64,000 bases of DNA from Barnesiella intestinihominis YIT 11860 (GTDB taxonomy: Bacteria > Bacteroidota > Bacteroidia > Bacteroidales > Barnesiellaceae): positions 358,200-422,199 of the forward strand of contig NZ_JH815206.1 in NCBI RefSeq assembly GCF_000296465.1, written 5' to 3'. The position numbers and the translations under genes are program-made. Position 1 is the first letter of the stretch; each line of letters opens with the position of its first letter. Below the pieces are notes generated by a model. The model searched no databases and was not told where the DNA came from. It worked only from the letters and a program-made list of their open reading frames with translations. This document shows, piece after piece, positions 38,007 to 47,287 of the stretch.

Positions 38007-39398
38007 ATGAGAAATTTTATTTACGCAATCGGAGTGTGCTCACTTCTTTTTTCCTGTAATTCTGAACTGGAAACTTTGCCGGAAGAGTTTAATACAGAAG
38101 GGACTGCGCCTCTTGTCACACGTGTGGCGGCTCATCCTAAATATGGTGTGTTGGGGTGGGGATATGATGTTACCGGCAATTATATGAGTCATGGGAAAGG
38201 GGTTACCCTGCCTGTTATTGATATAGACCGGTTCGAGGCGGAAAATTTCGACCGCATAGTTCTCGATTCTTCGACATCGCAAGAGACAGAATATTATTAT
38301 GGCACTACTGCCGAGGAGTATTTGAAACGTGTGGGAGACAATGTGGACACCGGAGTCGATGCGAAAAAGGCTTTATTCAGTTTGACAATAACCGGTAATT
38401 ATCAAAAAAATACATCGTATTCGTCGGAATATTCTTTTGCCGGATGCGACCATTATTATTCTTTGAAAAGATGTTATATAAGGGCGGCGGTCGAGCGGCT
38501 ACAAAACTATCTGAGCGATACGTTCCGAGAAGATCTCGCCGAACTGCCTGCCGAAGATATTGTAGATTTTTACGGCACTCATGTGCTGGCCGATATTCGT
38601 ATGGGCGGACGCGTGAGTTTCTTGTATAAGACGTATGCCGGCAAGGAGAATGTCGAGGCGATTACGAAAGCGGGATTCAAGGTCGATGTTCTCAATTTGT
38701 TTTCCATCGGGAACGAATATCAAGTCAATACCAGTTTGGCGGTGAATAATTCCCGGCAGCTCGCTACGATCAATGTCACCGGTGGCACAGATGCGCTGCT
38801 GGAAACTTTCGACCCTATAAAGGAGCAACCTCGATTTGGCTCTGTTGCGGACTGGCAGAGAACGGTCAATGCCGATAATGCCGGGCTTATCGACGTGGAA
38901 TTGCCCCGATTAATTCCCATTTATGAATTGGCGGCAGACCCGACTGTGAAAGCTGCACTTAAAGAAGCGGTAGCGAATTATATCGAGTCCAAACGACTCA
39001 AACAGCTGTTCCCGTTGTATGAGTATTTTCGTGCTAACAAAATGGATCATTATGCGACTTCGGTATGGCAAGGTTTAGCAAATGGTCTTTGGGAATACCA
39101 AGGTGTAATCGGTTATGTATATTTAGGCCCGGAACCGGGAACGATACCATTATATCTGTATTATAATAAAAAGTGTGTAAATCATTATTGTACTCCGGTT
39201 TACCAAGGGGAGAAGAAGGGCGACTATGTGCTCGAAGGCATCACGGCATATATTTATGAGAAACAGGAGCCGGGAACCGTTCCCTTGTATATGTATTATA
39301 ATGGGCGCCGATGCGATCATTATGTAACGATCGTGTGGCAAGGAAATAAAAAGGGAGATTATGTATATGAAGGAAATGCGGGTTATGTGTATCCGTAG
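38007..39398 (+). CDS. MACPF-domain lipoprotein with three C-terminal DUF5648-like repeats
   Basis: A 463-residue lipoprotein with lipobox LFSC and acylated Cys17. The membrane-attack-complex/perforin signature YGTHVLADIRMGGR is at 189-202, inside a domain of about 45-330. Then come three repeats of about 42 residues (337-376, 380-420, 424-463) with the pattern PLYxYYN....DHYxTxVxQG...GxYxYEGxxGYVY, similar to the DUF5648 family and plausibly glycan-binding. MACPF lipoproteins of gut Bacteroidales include the BSAP antimicrobial toxins, which kill related strains by pore formation after binding surface protein or LPS. Function as a toxin is inferred from the family, with no direct evidence here. 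Confidence 0.88.
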   Translation: MRNFIYAIGVCSLLFSCNSELETLPEEFNTEGTAPLVTRVAAHPKYGVLGWGYDVTGNYMSHGKGVTLPVIDIDRFEAENFDRIVLDSSTSQETEYYYGTTAEEYLKRVGDNVDTGVDAKKALFSLTITGNYQKNTSYSSEYSFAGCDHYYSLKRCYIRAAVERLQNYLSDTFREDLAELPAEDIVDFYGTHVLADIRMGGRVSFLYKTYAGKENVEAITKAGFKVDVLNLFSIGNEYQVNTSLAVNNSRQLATINVTGGTDALLETFDPIKEQPRFGSVADWQRTVNADNAGLIDVELPRLIPIYELAADPTVKAALKEAVANYIESKRLKQLFPLYEYFRANKMDHYATSVWQGLANGLWEYQGVIGYVYLGPEPGTIPLYLYYNKKCVNHYCTPVYQGEKKGDYVLEGITAYIYEKQEPGTVPLYMYYNGRRCDHYVTIVWQGNKKGDYVYEGNAGYVYP

Positions 39399-39431
39399 GA
39401 GATGAAATGTATTGCGAATTTATATTTTTAG

Positions 39432-39460
39432 TCGGCATCCCATTCAAAAAGGGATGCCGA
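39432..39460 (+). terminator. Hairpin after the MACPF gene
   Basis: A 10-bp perfect stem TCGGCATCCC with its complement and a 9-nt loop lies 34 nt past the stop. The run of T after it is weak (TGTATCG), so termination may be partial and the next gene could be reached by readthrough. Confidence 0.6.
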
Positions 39461-39488
39461 TGTATCGACCAAAATGTAAAGAATATTT

Positions 39489-41249
39489 ATGAAAAGGTGG
39501 AGTTTGCCGGTCGCACTGGCCGTTTGTATTTTCTTGAAATTTATTTTGTTTGATGTTATATGGAGTTCGGACACGACTTTTCAGTCGTTCAGCCAGCCGG
39601 AGTCTTATCTGATTAAGGGTGCTATCGCCTTGTTGCTCGCTTTCCCCACGGTGTTTTTTCGATCGAGGTGGTATGCCGGTATCGTGTGTTTTTTATTGGA
39701 TATTTTGTTGGTTGCCAATTTGATGTATTGGCGGACATATTATACGGCGATACCGTGGAACAGTTATTTCCTTGCGGGTAATTTGGCTGATTTCATGGGT
39801 AGCGTGTATGCATCGGTTCGATGGTGCGACGGGTTGTTCTTTGCGATGACTTTGGGATTGTTGTTTTATACTTCCCGATACGGGGATTTGCGGTCGAGTC
39901 GGTCGGAAACGAAACGTCGGGCCGTATGGTTTGCAGCGGGCTTCTTGATTTGTGTCGTAGCGACGGTGGGATTGACGTTTGCCCGAGGAGGATTCCAACG
40001 ATCGTATGAGAAACGGAATACTTGTGCCACACCGACGTTCACGGTGTTCGGGACTTTGTGCTATGAGTTCGTCAAGGAGAGCATGTCTATTACGCCGGAG
40101 ATTCACAGTGAGATAGAACGGTGGCTCTCGGCCACATCGAGATCGTATCCGGTTTCCGGGGTGGAACACAGGAAGCATTGCGTGGTGATTCTCGCCGAGT
40201 CGTTCGAGGGGTGGATGCTGGAACGGAATGTAGAGGGAAAGGAGGTGACTCCTTATTTGAACCGCTGGTTGAAAGATTCATGTACGTTGTATGCTCCCCG
40301 GGTACAGACGCAAGTTCGCGGCGGACGCTCCATCGATGCACAGTTGTTGGTGAATACGGGGTTGCTACCGATAGCGAACGGTGCATACAGTATTCGTTTC
40401 CCGAATCATAGGTATCCTTCGCTGGCGAAGGCTTTGAAACAGGCCTGTGGGGAAAAAGGTCGCATGGTAGGTATGACCTCGGACAAACGAATCGTGTGGA
40501 ACCAGCAGGGTGTGGCTATGGCTTTCGGATTCGACCGATTGTATGATGAGAAGTCCTTCACGAAAGAAGAGCGAATGGGAGTGAAGAAAAGGGTGGGCGA
40601 TTATCCGTTTTTGCAACAGTGTGCCGAGAAAATAGCCGAGGAGATAGCCGGAAGCGGTGATAGTTCTCGTTGTTTTTTTCAATTGGTTACTTATTCGGGA
40701 CATGGGCCATTTATTATTCCCGATGAGTACAAACGGATTTCTTTTTCTCCGGGAATGCCCGAGGTGCTGAACAATTACCTGACGGCTGCCAATTACACAG
40801 ATTATGCAATAGGGAAGTTTATCGAACGATTGCAGGAGGAGGGGTTGTTCGACGAGACGATGATTGTCGTGACGGGCGACCATGAGGGATTGGCTTATTT
40901 GCGGCAGTCGTTGTGTGAAACAAAAGAGGGTGGTGGACTTGTCTCTCCGTTTGAATATACTCCTTTTATCGTGATTAATTCGCCGGTGGGCATGCGGTAC
41001 GAGAAAGTTATGGGGCAAGTAGATATTTATTCGACATTATTGGATTTGACCGGACTGGACGATTATGGCTGGAAAGGTATGGGGCAGAGTATTCTAGACC
41101 CGTCTCATCTAGGTGTCGCGGCTATTTGGAATTTGACGATTGCCGGGGATACAACCGGTATTTGTCCCGAGGCGATAGAAAGAATGAAGCAGTCGTGGCG
41201 AATATCGGACTTGATGATTCGCGGGGATTATTTTAGGAGTGATTTTTGA
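39489..41249 (+). CDS. LTA-synthase-like phosphoglycerol/phosphoethanolamine transferase
   Basis: A 586-residue inner-membrane protein with about five N-terminal helices (to residue 165) and a periplasmic sulfatase-fold domain. The metal/active-site pieces are VVILAESFEGW with Glu237, the nucleophile region GGRSIDAQLLVNTG with Ser281 (Thr in LtaS), and VVTGDHEG. Gram-negative members transfer phosphoglycerol or phosphoethanolamine to lipid A, core or periplasmic glucans, changing surface charge. Its position right behind a MACPF lipoprotein makes a self-protecting surface modification possible; that is inference. Confidence 0.83.
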   Translation: MKRWSLPVALAVCIFLKFILFDVIWSSDTTFQSFSQPESYLIKGAIALLLAFPTVFFRSRWYAGIVCFLLDILLVANLMYWRTYYTAIPWNSYFLAGNLADFMGSVYASVRWCDGLFFAMTLGLLFYTSRYGDLRSSRSETKRRAVWFAAGFLICVVATVGLTFARGGFQRSYEKRNTCATPTFTVFGTLCYEFVKESMSITPEIHSEIERWLSATSRSYPVSGVEHRKHCVVILAESFEGWMLERNVEGKEVTPYLNRWLKDSCTLYAPRVQTQVRGGRSIDAQLLVNTGLLPIANGAYSIRFPNHRYPSLAKALKQACGEKGRMVGMTSDKRIVWNQQGVAMAFGFDRLYDEKSFTKEERMGVKKRVGDYPFLQQCAEKIAEEIAGSGDSSRCFFQLVTYSGHGPFIIPDEYKRISFSPGMPEVLNNYLTAANYTDYAIGKFIERLQEEGLFDETMIVVTGDHEGLAYLRQSLCETKEGGGLVSPFEYTPFIVINSPVGMRYEKVMGQVDIYSTLLDLTGLDDYGWKGMGQSILDPSHLGVAAIWNLTIAGDTTGICPEAIERMKQSWRISDLMIRGDYFRSDF

Positions 41250-41307
41250 GAATTGGAACCAGATGTTGTTGTCGTGCCAAATTCTTATATTGTTTCTTCT
41301 TTCTAGT

Positions 41308-41785
41308 TTTTAACCCCTCCGATTTCCCTATATTTCCTTACGGAAACGCCCCGTAATGCTACGGGGCACGGCAGGGGGAGAGGGTGACACCTTAATTCGT
41401 TTCCTTTGCTGTGGGTATTTTTTAACCCCTCCGTCCTGCGGACACCTCCCCTATATTTTGTATTGCAAAACACAGGGGAGGAGGTTAATACCTTACGATG
41501 TATCGTGTTTGTCTTTCTTCCCTATATTTCCTTACGGAAACACCCCGTAATGCTACGGGGCACGGCAGGGGGAGAGGGTGACACCTTAATTCGTTTCCTT
41601 TGCTGTGGGTATTTTTAACCCCTCCGTCCTGCGGACACCTCCCCTATATTTGCGTTGCAAAACACAGGGGAGGAGGTTAATACCTTACGATGTATCGTGT
41701 TTGTCTTTCACCCCCCCCTATATTTCCCTACGGAAACACCCCGTAATGCTACGGGACGCGGCAAGGGAGGCGGGGAATTTCCTCT
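41308..41785. repeat. Tandem array of A/B repeat units, locus 7
   Basis: Units alternate A and B modules in the same orientation as at 35738-36665. The spacer ATGTATCGTGTTTGTCTTTC recurs at 41498 and 41690, a 192-bp unit, and the companion spacer CCTTAATTCGTTTCCTTTGC corresponds to the CCTTAATCCGTTTTCTTTAC of locus 6. Spacer identity ties this array to locus 6 and sets both apart from the other loci. It lies between converging genes. Confidence 0.9.
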
Positions 41786-41846
41786 TATGTGAATTCAGTC
41801 GGGCAGCCCTGTTTTTCTGTTTAATTGAGAAGCCGGATATTAAGGA

Positions 41847-43343
41847 TTACCGGTTATACCGGAGTATTTCTTCTATGATGTCGCGTCGATTGTATAGCCG
41901 GGGGATTTTGTGCTGTCCGCCGAGTTTGTTGTGGTCACGTAACCAAGCATCGAATATCCCTGTTTTGGCGGGAATGATTTCGAGGCATTCGAGTGCGATA
42001 CTTTTAAATCGTTTGGCTTCGTAGTCGGAATTTAAATTTTGGAGGTTCGTGTCGAGCTTTTCTGCAAATATTTCGACCGGAACGGGGAGTTCGCCGAACT
42101 CGATGAGCCATTGATGGCGTCCTTTGCTGTGGTCGGTCATATATACGGGAGCGGCTGTGTAGTTGAGTACGCTGGCTCCTGTCTGTGCGCAGGTGCGGGC
42201 GATTGCCTGTTCTGCGTTATCGACCATGAGTTCTTCTCCGAAGGCATTGATATAGTGTTTGGTGCGTCCCGAAATGCTTATCTTTAACGGATTCGTGGAG
42301 AGTATTTTTACGGTGTCTCCCATGCGATATCTCCATAGGCCTCCGTTAGAGGTGATGACCATCTCGTAGTTGCGCCCGGCTTCTACCTCCCACAGCGGAA
42401 CGGCGTGTTCGTTGCTTTTTCCCAGCGGGATAAATTCATAAAAGATGCCTAAGTCGATGAGGAGTAGCATACCGGCAACCGATAGGTCGTTTTGTACGGC
42501 GAAGAATCCTTCGGAAGCGTTATAGGTCTCGACGTAGTGCATGTCGGGGTTGGAGATGAGCTCCCGGTATTGTTCGCGATAGGGTGCGAAACTGATTCCT
42601 CCGTGGAAAAAAACTTCGAGGTTGGGCCATACTTCCGTGAGGTTCTGCCGACCTGTTTTTTTTAAGATGTGTTTGATGAGGACTAGAAACCACGAGGGTA
42701 CTCCCGACAGATTGGTGATATCCCGATCGATCGTGCTCTCGGCGATGGCTTCGAGCTTGGTGTCCCATTCGCTCATGAGCGCTATTTTTTTCGACGGGAC
42801 TCTTATCAGGTTGATGAGCGGATTGATATTTTGAATGAGTATTGCCGATAGGTCTCCGCAATAGGCTTTGCCAAAAGGGTTTTGTGCCCGGCTTCCTCCG
42901 AGTATCAGGCCTTTTCCCGAAAAGAAACGGCTTTGGGGATTTTCTCTGAGGTATAGGGCTACACAATCGCTGCCTCCTTGATAATGGCAGTATCTGAGGG
43001 ATTCGGCACTGACGGGAATGAATTTGCTTTTATCGTTGGTCGTTCCCGATGATTTTGCAAAATGCCGTATCGGTGTGGGCCATAAGATATTTTGTTCCCC
43101 GCTCATCGTTCGTTCGATGTAGGGCTTTAATTCTTCATATCCATTGATGGGAATGTTTTCGGCAAAACTTTTATAGGAGGATATGTCGTTGAATTTGAAT
43201 TTTGTTCCAAATTCGGTGTTTTTTGCTTTTTGAAGCAGGTCGAGCAGTGTTTTTTGCTGTATGATGTCGCCGTAATCGGCATAACGGTCTATTTGAGAGA
43301 GACGTTTTGCAAATATCGAACGTATCAACTTTGTAGGATTCAT
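41847..43343 (-). CDS. GH3 auxin-responsive promoter family acyl-adenylating enzyme
   Basis: A 498-residue protein starting at MNPTKLIRSI. The adenylate-forming motifs of the GH3 family are present: FAKSSGTTNDKSKFIPVS (ATP phosphate loop), VETYNASEGFFAVQ and LWRYRMGDTVKI. In plants GH3 enzymes join amino acids to jasmonate or auxin. Bacterial members are mostly uncharacterised and are thought to adenylate a carboxylic acid before conjugation. It lies 72 nt downstream of rnc, in the same direction, so it may share the acyl-carrier operon's transcript. Confidence 0.88.
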   Translation of the reverse strand: MNPTKLIRSIFAKRLSQIDRYADYGDIIQQKTLLDLLQKAKNTEFGTKFKFNDISSYKSFAENIPINGYEELKPYIERTMSGEQNILWPTPIRHFAKSSGTTNDKSKFIPVSAESLRYCHYQGGSDCVALYLRENPQSRFFSGKGLILGGSRAQNPFGKAYCGDLSAILIQNINPLINLIRVPSKKIALMSEWDTKLEAIAESTIDRDITNLSGVPSWFLVLIKHILKKTGRQNLTEVWPNLEVFFHGGISFAPYREQYRELISNPDMHYVETYNASEGFFAVQNDLSVAGMLLLIDLGIFYEFIPLGKSNEHAVPLWEVEAGRNYEMVITSNGGLWRYRMGDTVKILSTNPLKISISGRTKHYINAFGEELMVDNAEQAIARTCAQTGASVLNYTAAPVYMTDHSKGRHQWLIEFGELPVPVEIFAEKLDTNLQNLNSDYEAKRFKSIALECLEIIPAKTGIFDAWLRDHNKLGGQHKIPRLYNRRDIIEEILRYNR

Positions 43344-43415
43344 TTGACGAACGTTTTCAATAAGTGGCAAAAATAGATATTTCTCCCGTGATTCCCATTG
43401 TTTTGTCTATGATTT

Positions 43416-44204
43416 TTATGTTACGATCGTGTTATTCCCATTCTCCTGAGTGGCTAATACCGATTGCTGATAGTTTTTGTCTCTGCGGATTCGGTTGAGC
43501 GCTATGCGTGCTGCATTTTGCTGCGATTCTTTTTTGGAGTATCCTATTCCTATCCCACCGGATATACCTCCGAGCAGGGCTTGCGATTGGAATACGGGGT
43601 TGTTGTCTTGGTCGACGATGGTCTCGATCAGTGCAAATTCTATATCGACTTTGTGTTTTTGTCCCCATTCGATGAGTCGGGACTTGAAATTGAATTCTTC
43701 TTTCGAGATTTTTTCGAGATCGATATATGGGTCGATGATACGGGTCTCGACGAATTTCTTGCAGTATCGGTATCCTTTATCCAAATAAATGGCTCCGATG
43801 AGGGCTTCGAAGGCATTGCCGAACATGTAGTTGTTGTGCGAACTGGTGCGCATGGAATAGGTGATGAAATTATCGAGACCTAATTTCACGGCGATTTCGT
43901 TGAGTGATTCGCGTTTAACTATTTTTGCCCGCGTGTTGGTGAGAAACCCTTCTTTGCTCGTCTTGAACTTGTGGAACAATATATCGGCGACGATGGCATC
44001 GAGAATTGCATCGCCCAAAAATTCGAGTCGTTCGTTGTTAATGCGCCGACCTTGTTCGCATATCGAGGAAGAACGATGCAAACAGGCTTGTTCATACAGA
44101 TGTATGTCGGTAGGATAAAAACCTAACAGTTTACGATAAAGAACATAAGGCTCCTTATGTCGCAGCATAAGGAGCCTTATACGGTTATAAATCGTTCTGA
44201 ACAC
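43416..44204 (-). CDS. rnc: Ribonuclease III
   Basis: A 262-residue double-strand-specific endonuclease that processes rRNA and mRNA. The catalytic signature NERLEFLGDAILD is at 57-69, and the magnesium-binding Glu/Asp are intact. The C-terminal dsRNA-binding domain covers about 175-245. It starts at GTG, 4 nt after the fabF stop. A perfect 15-bp hairpin lies within codons 9-20. RNase III in other bacteria cleaves its own leader, so the hairpin may serve feedback control. The acpP-fabF-rnc gene order is conserved in Bacteroidetes. Confidence 0.95.
   Translation of the reverse strand: MFRTIYNRIRLLMLRHKEPYVLYRKLLGFYPTDIHLYEQACLHRSSSICEQGRRINNERLEFLGDAILDAIVADILFHKFKTSKEGFLTNTRAKIVKRESLNEIAVKLGLDNFITYSMRTSSHNNYMFGNAFEALIGAIYLDKGYRYCKKFVETRIIDPYIDLEKISKEEFNFKSRLIEWGQKHKVDIEFALIETIVDQDNNPVFQSQALLGGISGGIGIGYSKKESQQNAARIALNRIRRDKNYQQSVLATQENGNNTIVT
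44145..44180 (-). promoter_or_regulatory. Perfect hairpin within the start of rnc
   Basis: Two 15-nt arms, ATAAGGCTCCTTATG (44145-44159) and its exact complement (44166-44180), enclose a 6-nt loop. They occupy nt 25-60 of the rnc coding sequence. Each arm is itself partly palindromic (AAGG/CCTT), so alternative folds are possible. Confidence 0.75.
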
Positions 44205-44208
44205 GTTT

Positions 44209-45471
44209 TTACTTCGTGAATTTTTTTACGATTATACTTGCATTGTGGCCACCGAAACCAAAGGTGTTGGACAGCGCTGCATTTACTTCGCGTTTTTGCG
44301 CTTTATTGAATGTGAAATTCAATTTGCTGTCGATTTCGGGATCATCGTCTCCCTCGGCATGGTTGATAGTGGGGGGTACGATGCTGTCATCGATAGATTT
44401 CACACAGATGAGGGCTTCCAATGCACCAGTCGCACCGAGCAAGTGCCCGGTCATCGATTTCGTAGAACTGATGTTGAGGTCGTATGCGTGATCTCCGAAA
44501 ACTTCCAAAATCGCTTTGGCTTCCGATTTATCACCTACGGGTGTAGATGTACCGTGAACGTTGATGTAATCGATCTCTTCGGGAGCCATGTGAGCATCGT
44601 CGAGAGCGTTTTGCATCACCAATTTAGCACCTAAACCTTCGGGGTGAGTAGCCGTCAAGTGGTAGGCATCGGCAGAGAGTCCGCCTCCTACGATTTCGGC
44701 ATAGATTTTAGCCCCGCGGGCCAATGCGTGTTCCAATTCTTCAAGAATGAGGCAGGCACTTCCTTCGCCCATAACGAATCCGTCGCGCGAAGCGCTGAAC
44801 GGACGTGACGCTGTTTCCGGCGAATCATTTCTTGTGGAGAGTGCGTGCATGGCATTGAATCCTCCGACACCCGATACGGTGATCGCAGCTTCGGCTCCAC
44901 CCGATACGATGAAATCGGCTTTGCCCAAACGTATATAGTTATATGCGTCGATGAGGGCGTGGGTAGAAGATGCACATGCCGATACGATACCGAAGTTGGG
45001 TCCCCGGAAACCGTATATCATGGATATTTGTCCTGCGGCGATGTCTGCAATCATTTTCGGGATAAAGAACGGGTTGAACCGAGGCCCTTTTTCGGGAGCG
45101 ACGGCATAATTCCCGACTTCTTGCTCAAACGTGCTGATTCCGCCGATACCTGCCGAGAAGATAACGCCGGCACGATCTTTATTGACGGTTTCGAGGTCTA
45201 ATCCCGAATCTGCGATACCTTCTTGGGTCGCTGCGAGAGCAAATTGGGTATAACGATCGAGTTTGCGCACTTCCTTTGCGTTGAAGTATTTCAACGGATC
45301 GAAGTCCTTGACCTGACAAGCAAATTGAGTTTTGAATTCAGATGCATCGAAAAGCGTAATAGGCCCTGCTCCGCTTACTCCTTCTAAAAGGGCAGCCCAT
45401 GTAGAGGGAACATCATTTCCCAACGGAGTGATTGCACCAAGACCTGTTACTACGACTCTTTTAAGCTCCAT
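44209..45471 (-). CDS. fabF: Beta-ketoacyl-ACP synthase II
   Basis: A 420-residue condensing enzyme of fatty acid elongation that joins malonyl-ACP to acyl-ACP. The catalytic triad is complete: Cys166 in VSACASSTHA, His306 in VHGTSTPVGD and His343 in KSMTGHLLGATG. The length is normal. It follows acpP by 3 nt and precedes rnc by 4 nt, so the carrier protein and its elongating enzyme are made together. Confidence 0.97.
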   Translation of the reverse strand: MELKRVVVTGLGAITPLGNDVPSTWAALLEGVSGAGPITLFDASEFKTQFACQVKDFDPLKYFNAKEVRKLDRYTQFALAATQEGIADSGLDLETVNKDRAGVIFSAGIGGISTFEQEVGNYAVAPEKGPRFNPFFIPKMIADIAAGQISMIYGFRGPNFGIVSACASSTHALIDAYNYIRLGKADFIVSGGAEAAITVSGVGGFNAMHALSTRNDSPETASRPFSASRDGFVMGEGSACLILEELEHALARGAKIYAEIVGGGLSADAYHLTATHPEGLGAKLVMQNALDDAHMAPEEIDYINVHGTSTPVGDKSEAKAILEVFGDHAYDLNISSTKSMTGHLLGATGALEALICVKSIDDSIVPPTINHAEGDDDPEIDSKLNFTFNKAQKREVNAALSNTFGFGGHNASIIVKKFTK

Positions 45472-45474
45472 AAA

Positions 45475-45717
45475 TTATTTCTCTGCGATAGCTTTTTCGA
45501 TGTGAGCGATAGCTTCACCTACAGTTGTAATTTTTTCTGCTTGATCATCAGCGATTTTGATATCGAATTTGGTTTCAAATTCCATGATCATTTCGACAGT
45601 GTCCAAAGAATCTGCACCGAGGTCATTCGTAAAGTTTGCTTCGGGAGTTACTTCTGATTCTTTAACACCTAATTTTTCTACGATAATTTCTTTTACTGTT
45701 GATGCTACGTCAGACAT
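45475..45717 (-). CDS. acpP: Acyl carrier protein
   Basis: An 80-residue acidic protein that carries acyl chains on phosphopantetheine. The attachment residue is Ser37 in [16 protein letters not shown]. Length and charge pattern are typical. It leads the acpP-fabF-rnc operon. Upstream, a CAAAGGAATA sequence at 45770-45779 may contain a weak -7 box; no clearer promoter was found in the 237-bp gap before pdxB. Confidence 0.96.
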   Translation of the reverse strand: MSDVASTVKEIIVEKLGVKESEVTPEANFTNDLGADSLDTVEMIMEFETKFDIKIADDQAEKITTVGEAIAHIEKAIAEK

Positions 45718-45955
45718 AATTTTTAAATTTTAATTAATAAATAAATTAACGTTCTTATTTTTTGCAGTGCAAAGGAATATATTTTTCTCCGAACAAAAAA
45801 AATTTTCTCTTATAAATTACTCGTTTTTTGCACATTTATAGGTTTTGTGTGCAAAAAATACGTGTTTTTATATGTGAGAAGGGGTTAAAAAGGGTCATTT
45901 TTTATCGAGCTATTTATTCATTTTTCTTTTCTATACAAGTATAAAATGTGTATAT

Positions 45956-47071
45956 TTATACGAGGTGAAATCCTAAATTTTCTAAAATGGGAGACCCGAT
46001 CGGGGGAATACCTTTTATATAATAAGCCGGAAACTCTCGCCTTAGAGGGTACAGGCCTCGTTGCATCTCGAATGTTTCGGGGGATTTTCTCAATCTGAGG
46101 TCATCGTCGAAAGGGTTGTAGGATTCCCATACGGCTTGTTGCAGAGGATTGGTAGCCCCGGAGAGGTCGATAATTTCCCGTACCGGTGCGGGTGGTACGA
46201 TATTTTGGGTGGGGATAGCGGTTTTTATCCATTTCCCGACCGACTGTACAATCATGCGTGTCGCCTCCGATTTACCGTCGGCAGAATATCCAGCGATATG
46301 GGGGGTGGCAATGAAGGCTTGTTCCAATAATTCTTTATCTATGTTCGGCTCGTTTTCCCAGCAATCAAGGATAACCGACGATATTTTTTTTTGTTTCAAC
46401 GCTCGTTTCAATGCTTCGGTATTTATTATTTCTCCTCGCGCCGTATTGATGATGAGGGGCGTTTTTTCAAGGGCGTTGAAAAAGTCGGTGTCGGCCAAAT
46501 GATATGTCGGGTATTTTCCTTCATGTGTCAGAGGGGTGTGAAATGTGACGATGTCGGCCTCCCGACAAATTTTTTCGAGAGAAACAAAATCGGTTTCGCT
46601 TTCGGCTTCTTGTCGGGGGGGATCGTTGAGCAGAACCTGCATTCCCAATAATTTGCCGTATCGGGCGACTATTTTGCCCACGTGACCTACTCCTACGATG
46701 CCTATGGTGCAGTCTTGCAGGTTTTTTCTGGTGCTTTTGCTCCAAGCCAGCAGTGATGACAATACGTATTGCCCGACAGAAGATGCATTACAACCGGGCG
46801 CGTTTTGCCAAGAGATGCCTTTTTCTTTACAGTAGAGCGTATCGATATGGTCGTAGCCTATGGTCGCCGTCGCTATGTATCGGCAGCGACTTCGGTCGAG
46901 CAGTTCCCGATTACATTTTGTCCGGGTGCGGATTAGAAGTATATCGGCATCTTGTACCGTTTGTGCATTTATCCGTTCGGGGGATAGGTAATCGATTCGC
47001 ACGTAAGGTTCGAGAATCCCTTTCAGGTAGGGTATTTTGTTGTCTGCTATAATATATGGAATCGTGTTCAT
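45956..47071 (-). CDS. pdxB: Erythronate-4-phosphate dehydrogenase
   Basis: A 371-residue D-2-hydroxyacid dehydrogenase that oxidises 4-phosphoerythronate in the vitamin B6 pathway. The NAD site GVGHVG is at 127-132, with Asp150 contacting the ribose. Catalytic residues are Arg212 (NTARGE), Glu241 (ENEPN) and His258 (TPHIAGYS). The C-terminal part after residue 285 is the PdxB dimerisation domain, which separates it from SerA and other family members. It is single, with its own -7 box. Confidence 0.95.
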   Translation of the reverse strand: MNTIPYIIADNKIPYLKGILEPYVRIDYLSPERINAQTVQDADILLIRTRTKCNRELLDRSRCRYIATATIGYDHIDTLYCKEKGISWQNAPGCNASSVGQYVLSSLLAWSKSTRKNLQDCTIGIVGVGHVGKIVARYGKLLGMQVLLNDPPRQEAESETDFVSLEKICREADIVTFHTPLTHEGKYPTYHLADTDFFNALEKTPLIINTARGEIINTEALKRALKQKKISSVILDCWENEPNIDKELLEQAFIATPHIAGYSADGKSEATRMIVQSVGKWIKTAIPTQNIVPPAPVREIIDLSGATNPLQQAVWESYNPFDDDLRLRKSPETFEMQRGLYPLRREFPAYYIKGIPPIGSPILENLGFHLV

Positions 47072-47092
47072 CGCTATGTTTTTTTGATAAAC

Positions 47093-47100
47093 AAAAATAG
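47093..47100 (-). promoter_or_regulatory. -7 box upstream of pdxB
   Basis: CAAAAATA on the plus strand is TATTTTTG on the minus strand, 22-29 nt before the pdxB start. Confidence 0.45.
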
Positions 47101-47287
47101 TAATTTTTTAGGGTAAAGAAGCGAAAAGCTATTTTTATGTGAGGAAAATAGCGGAAGTTCGTAAAACTATTGTTATGTTTGTTGCATGAAACAAAAATAG
47201 GCCGTGCCCGGCAGAAGTGAAGTCGCTGGTTGCTGTGCGGGAATTGTTTTTGTGATAAAGAAGTCATATTCGTTAAAGCAATAAGTT

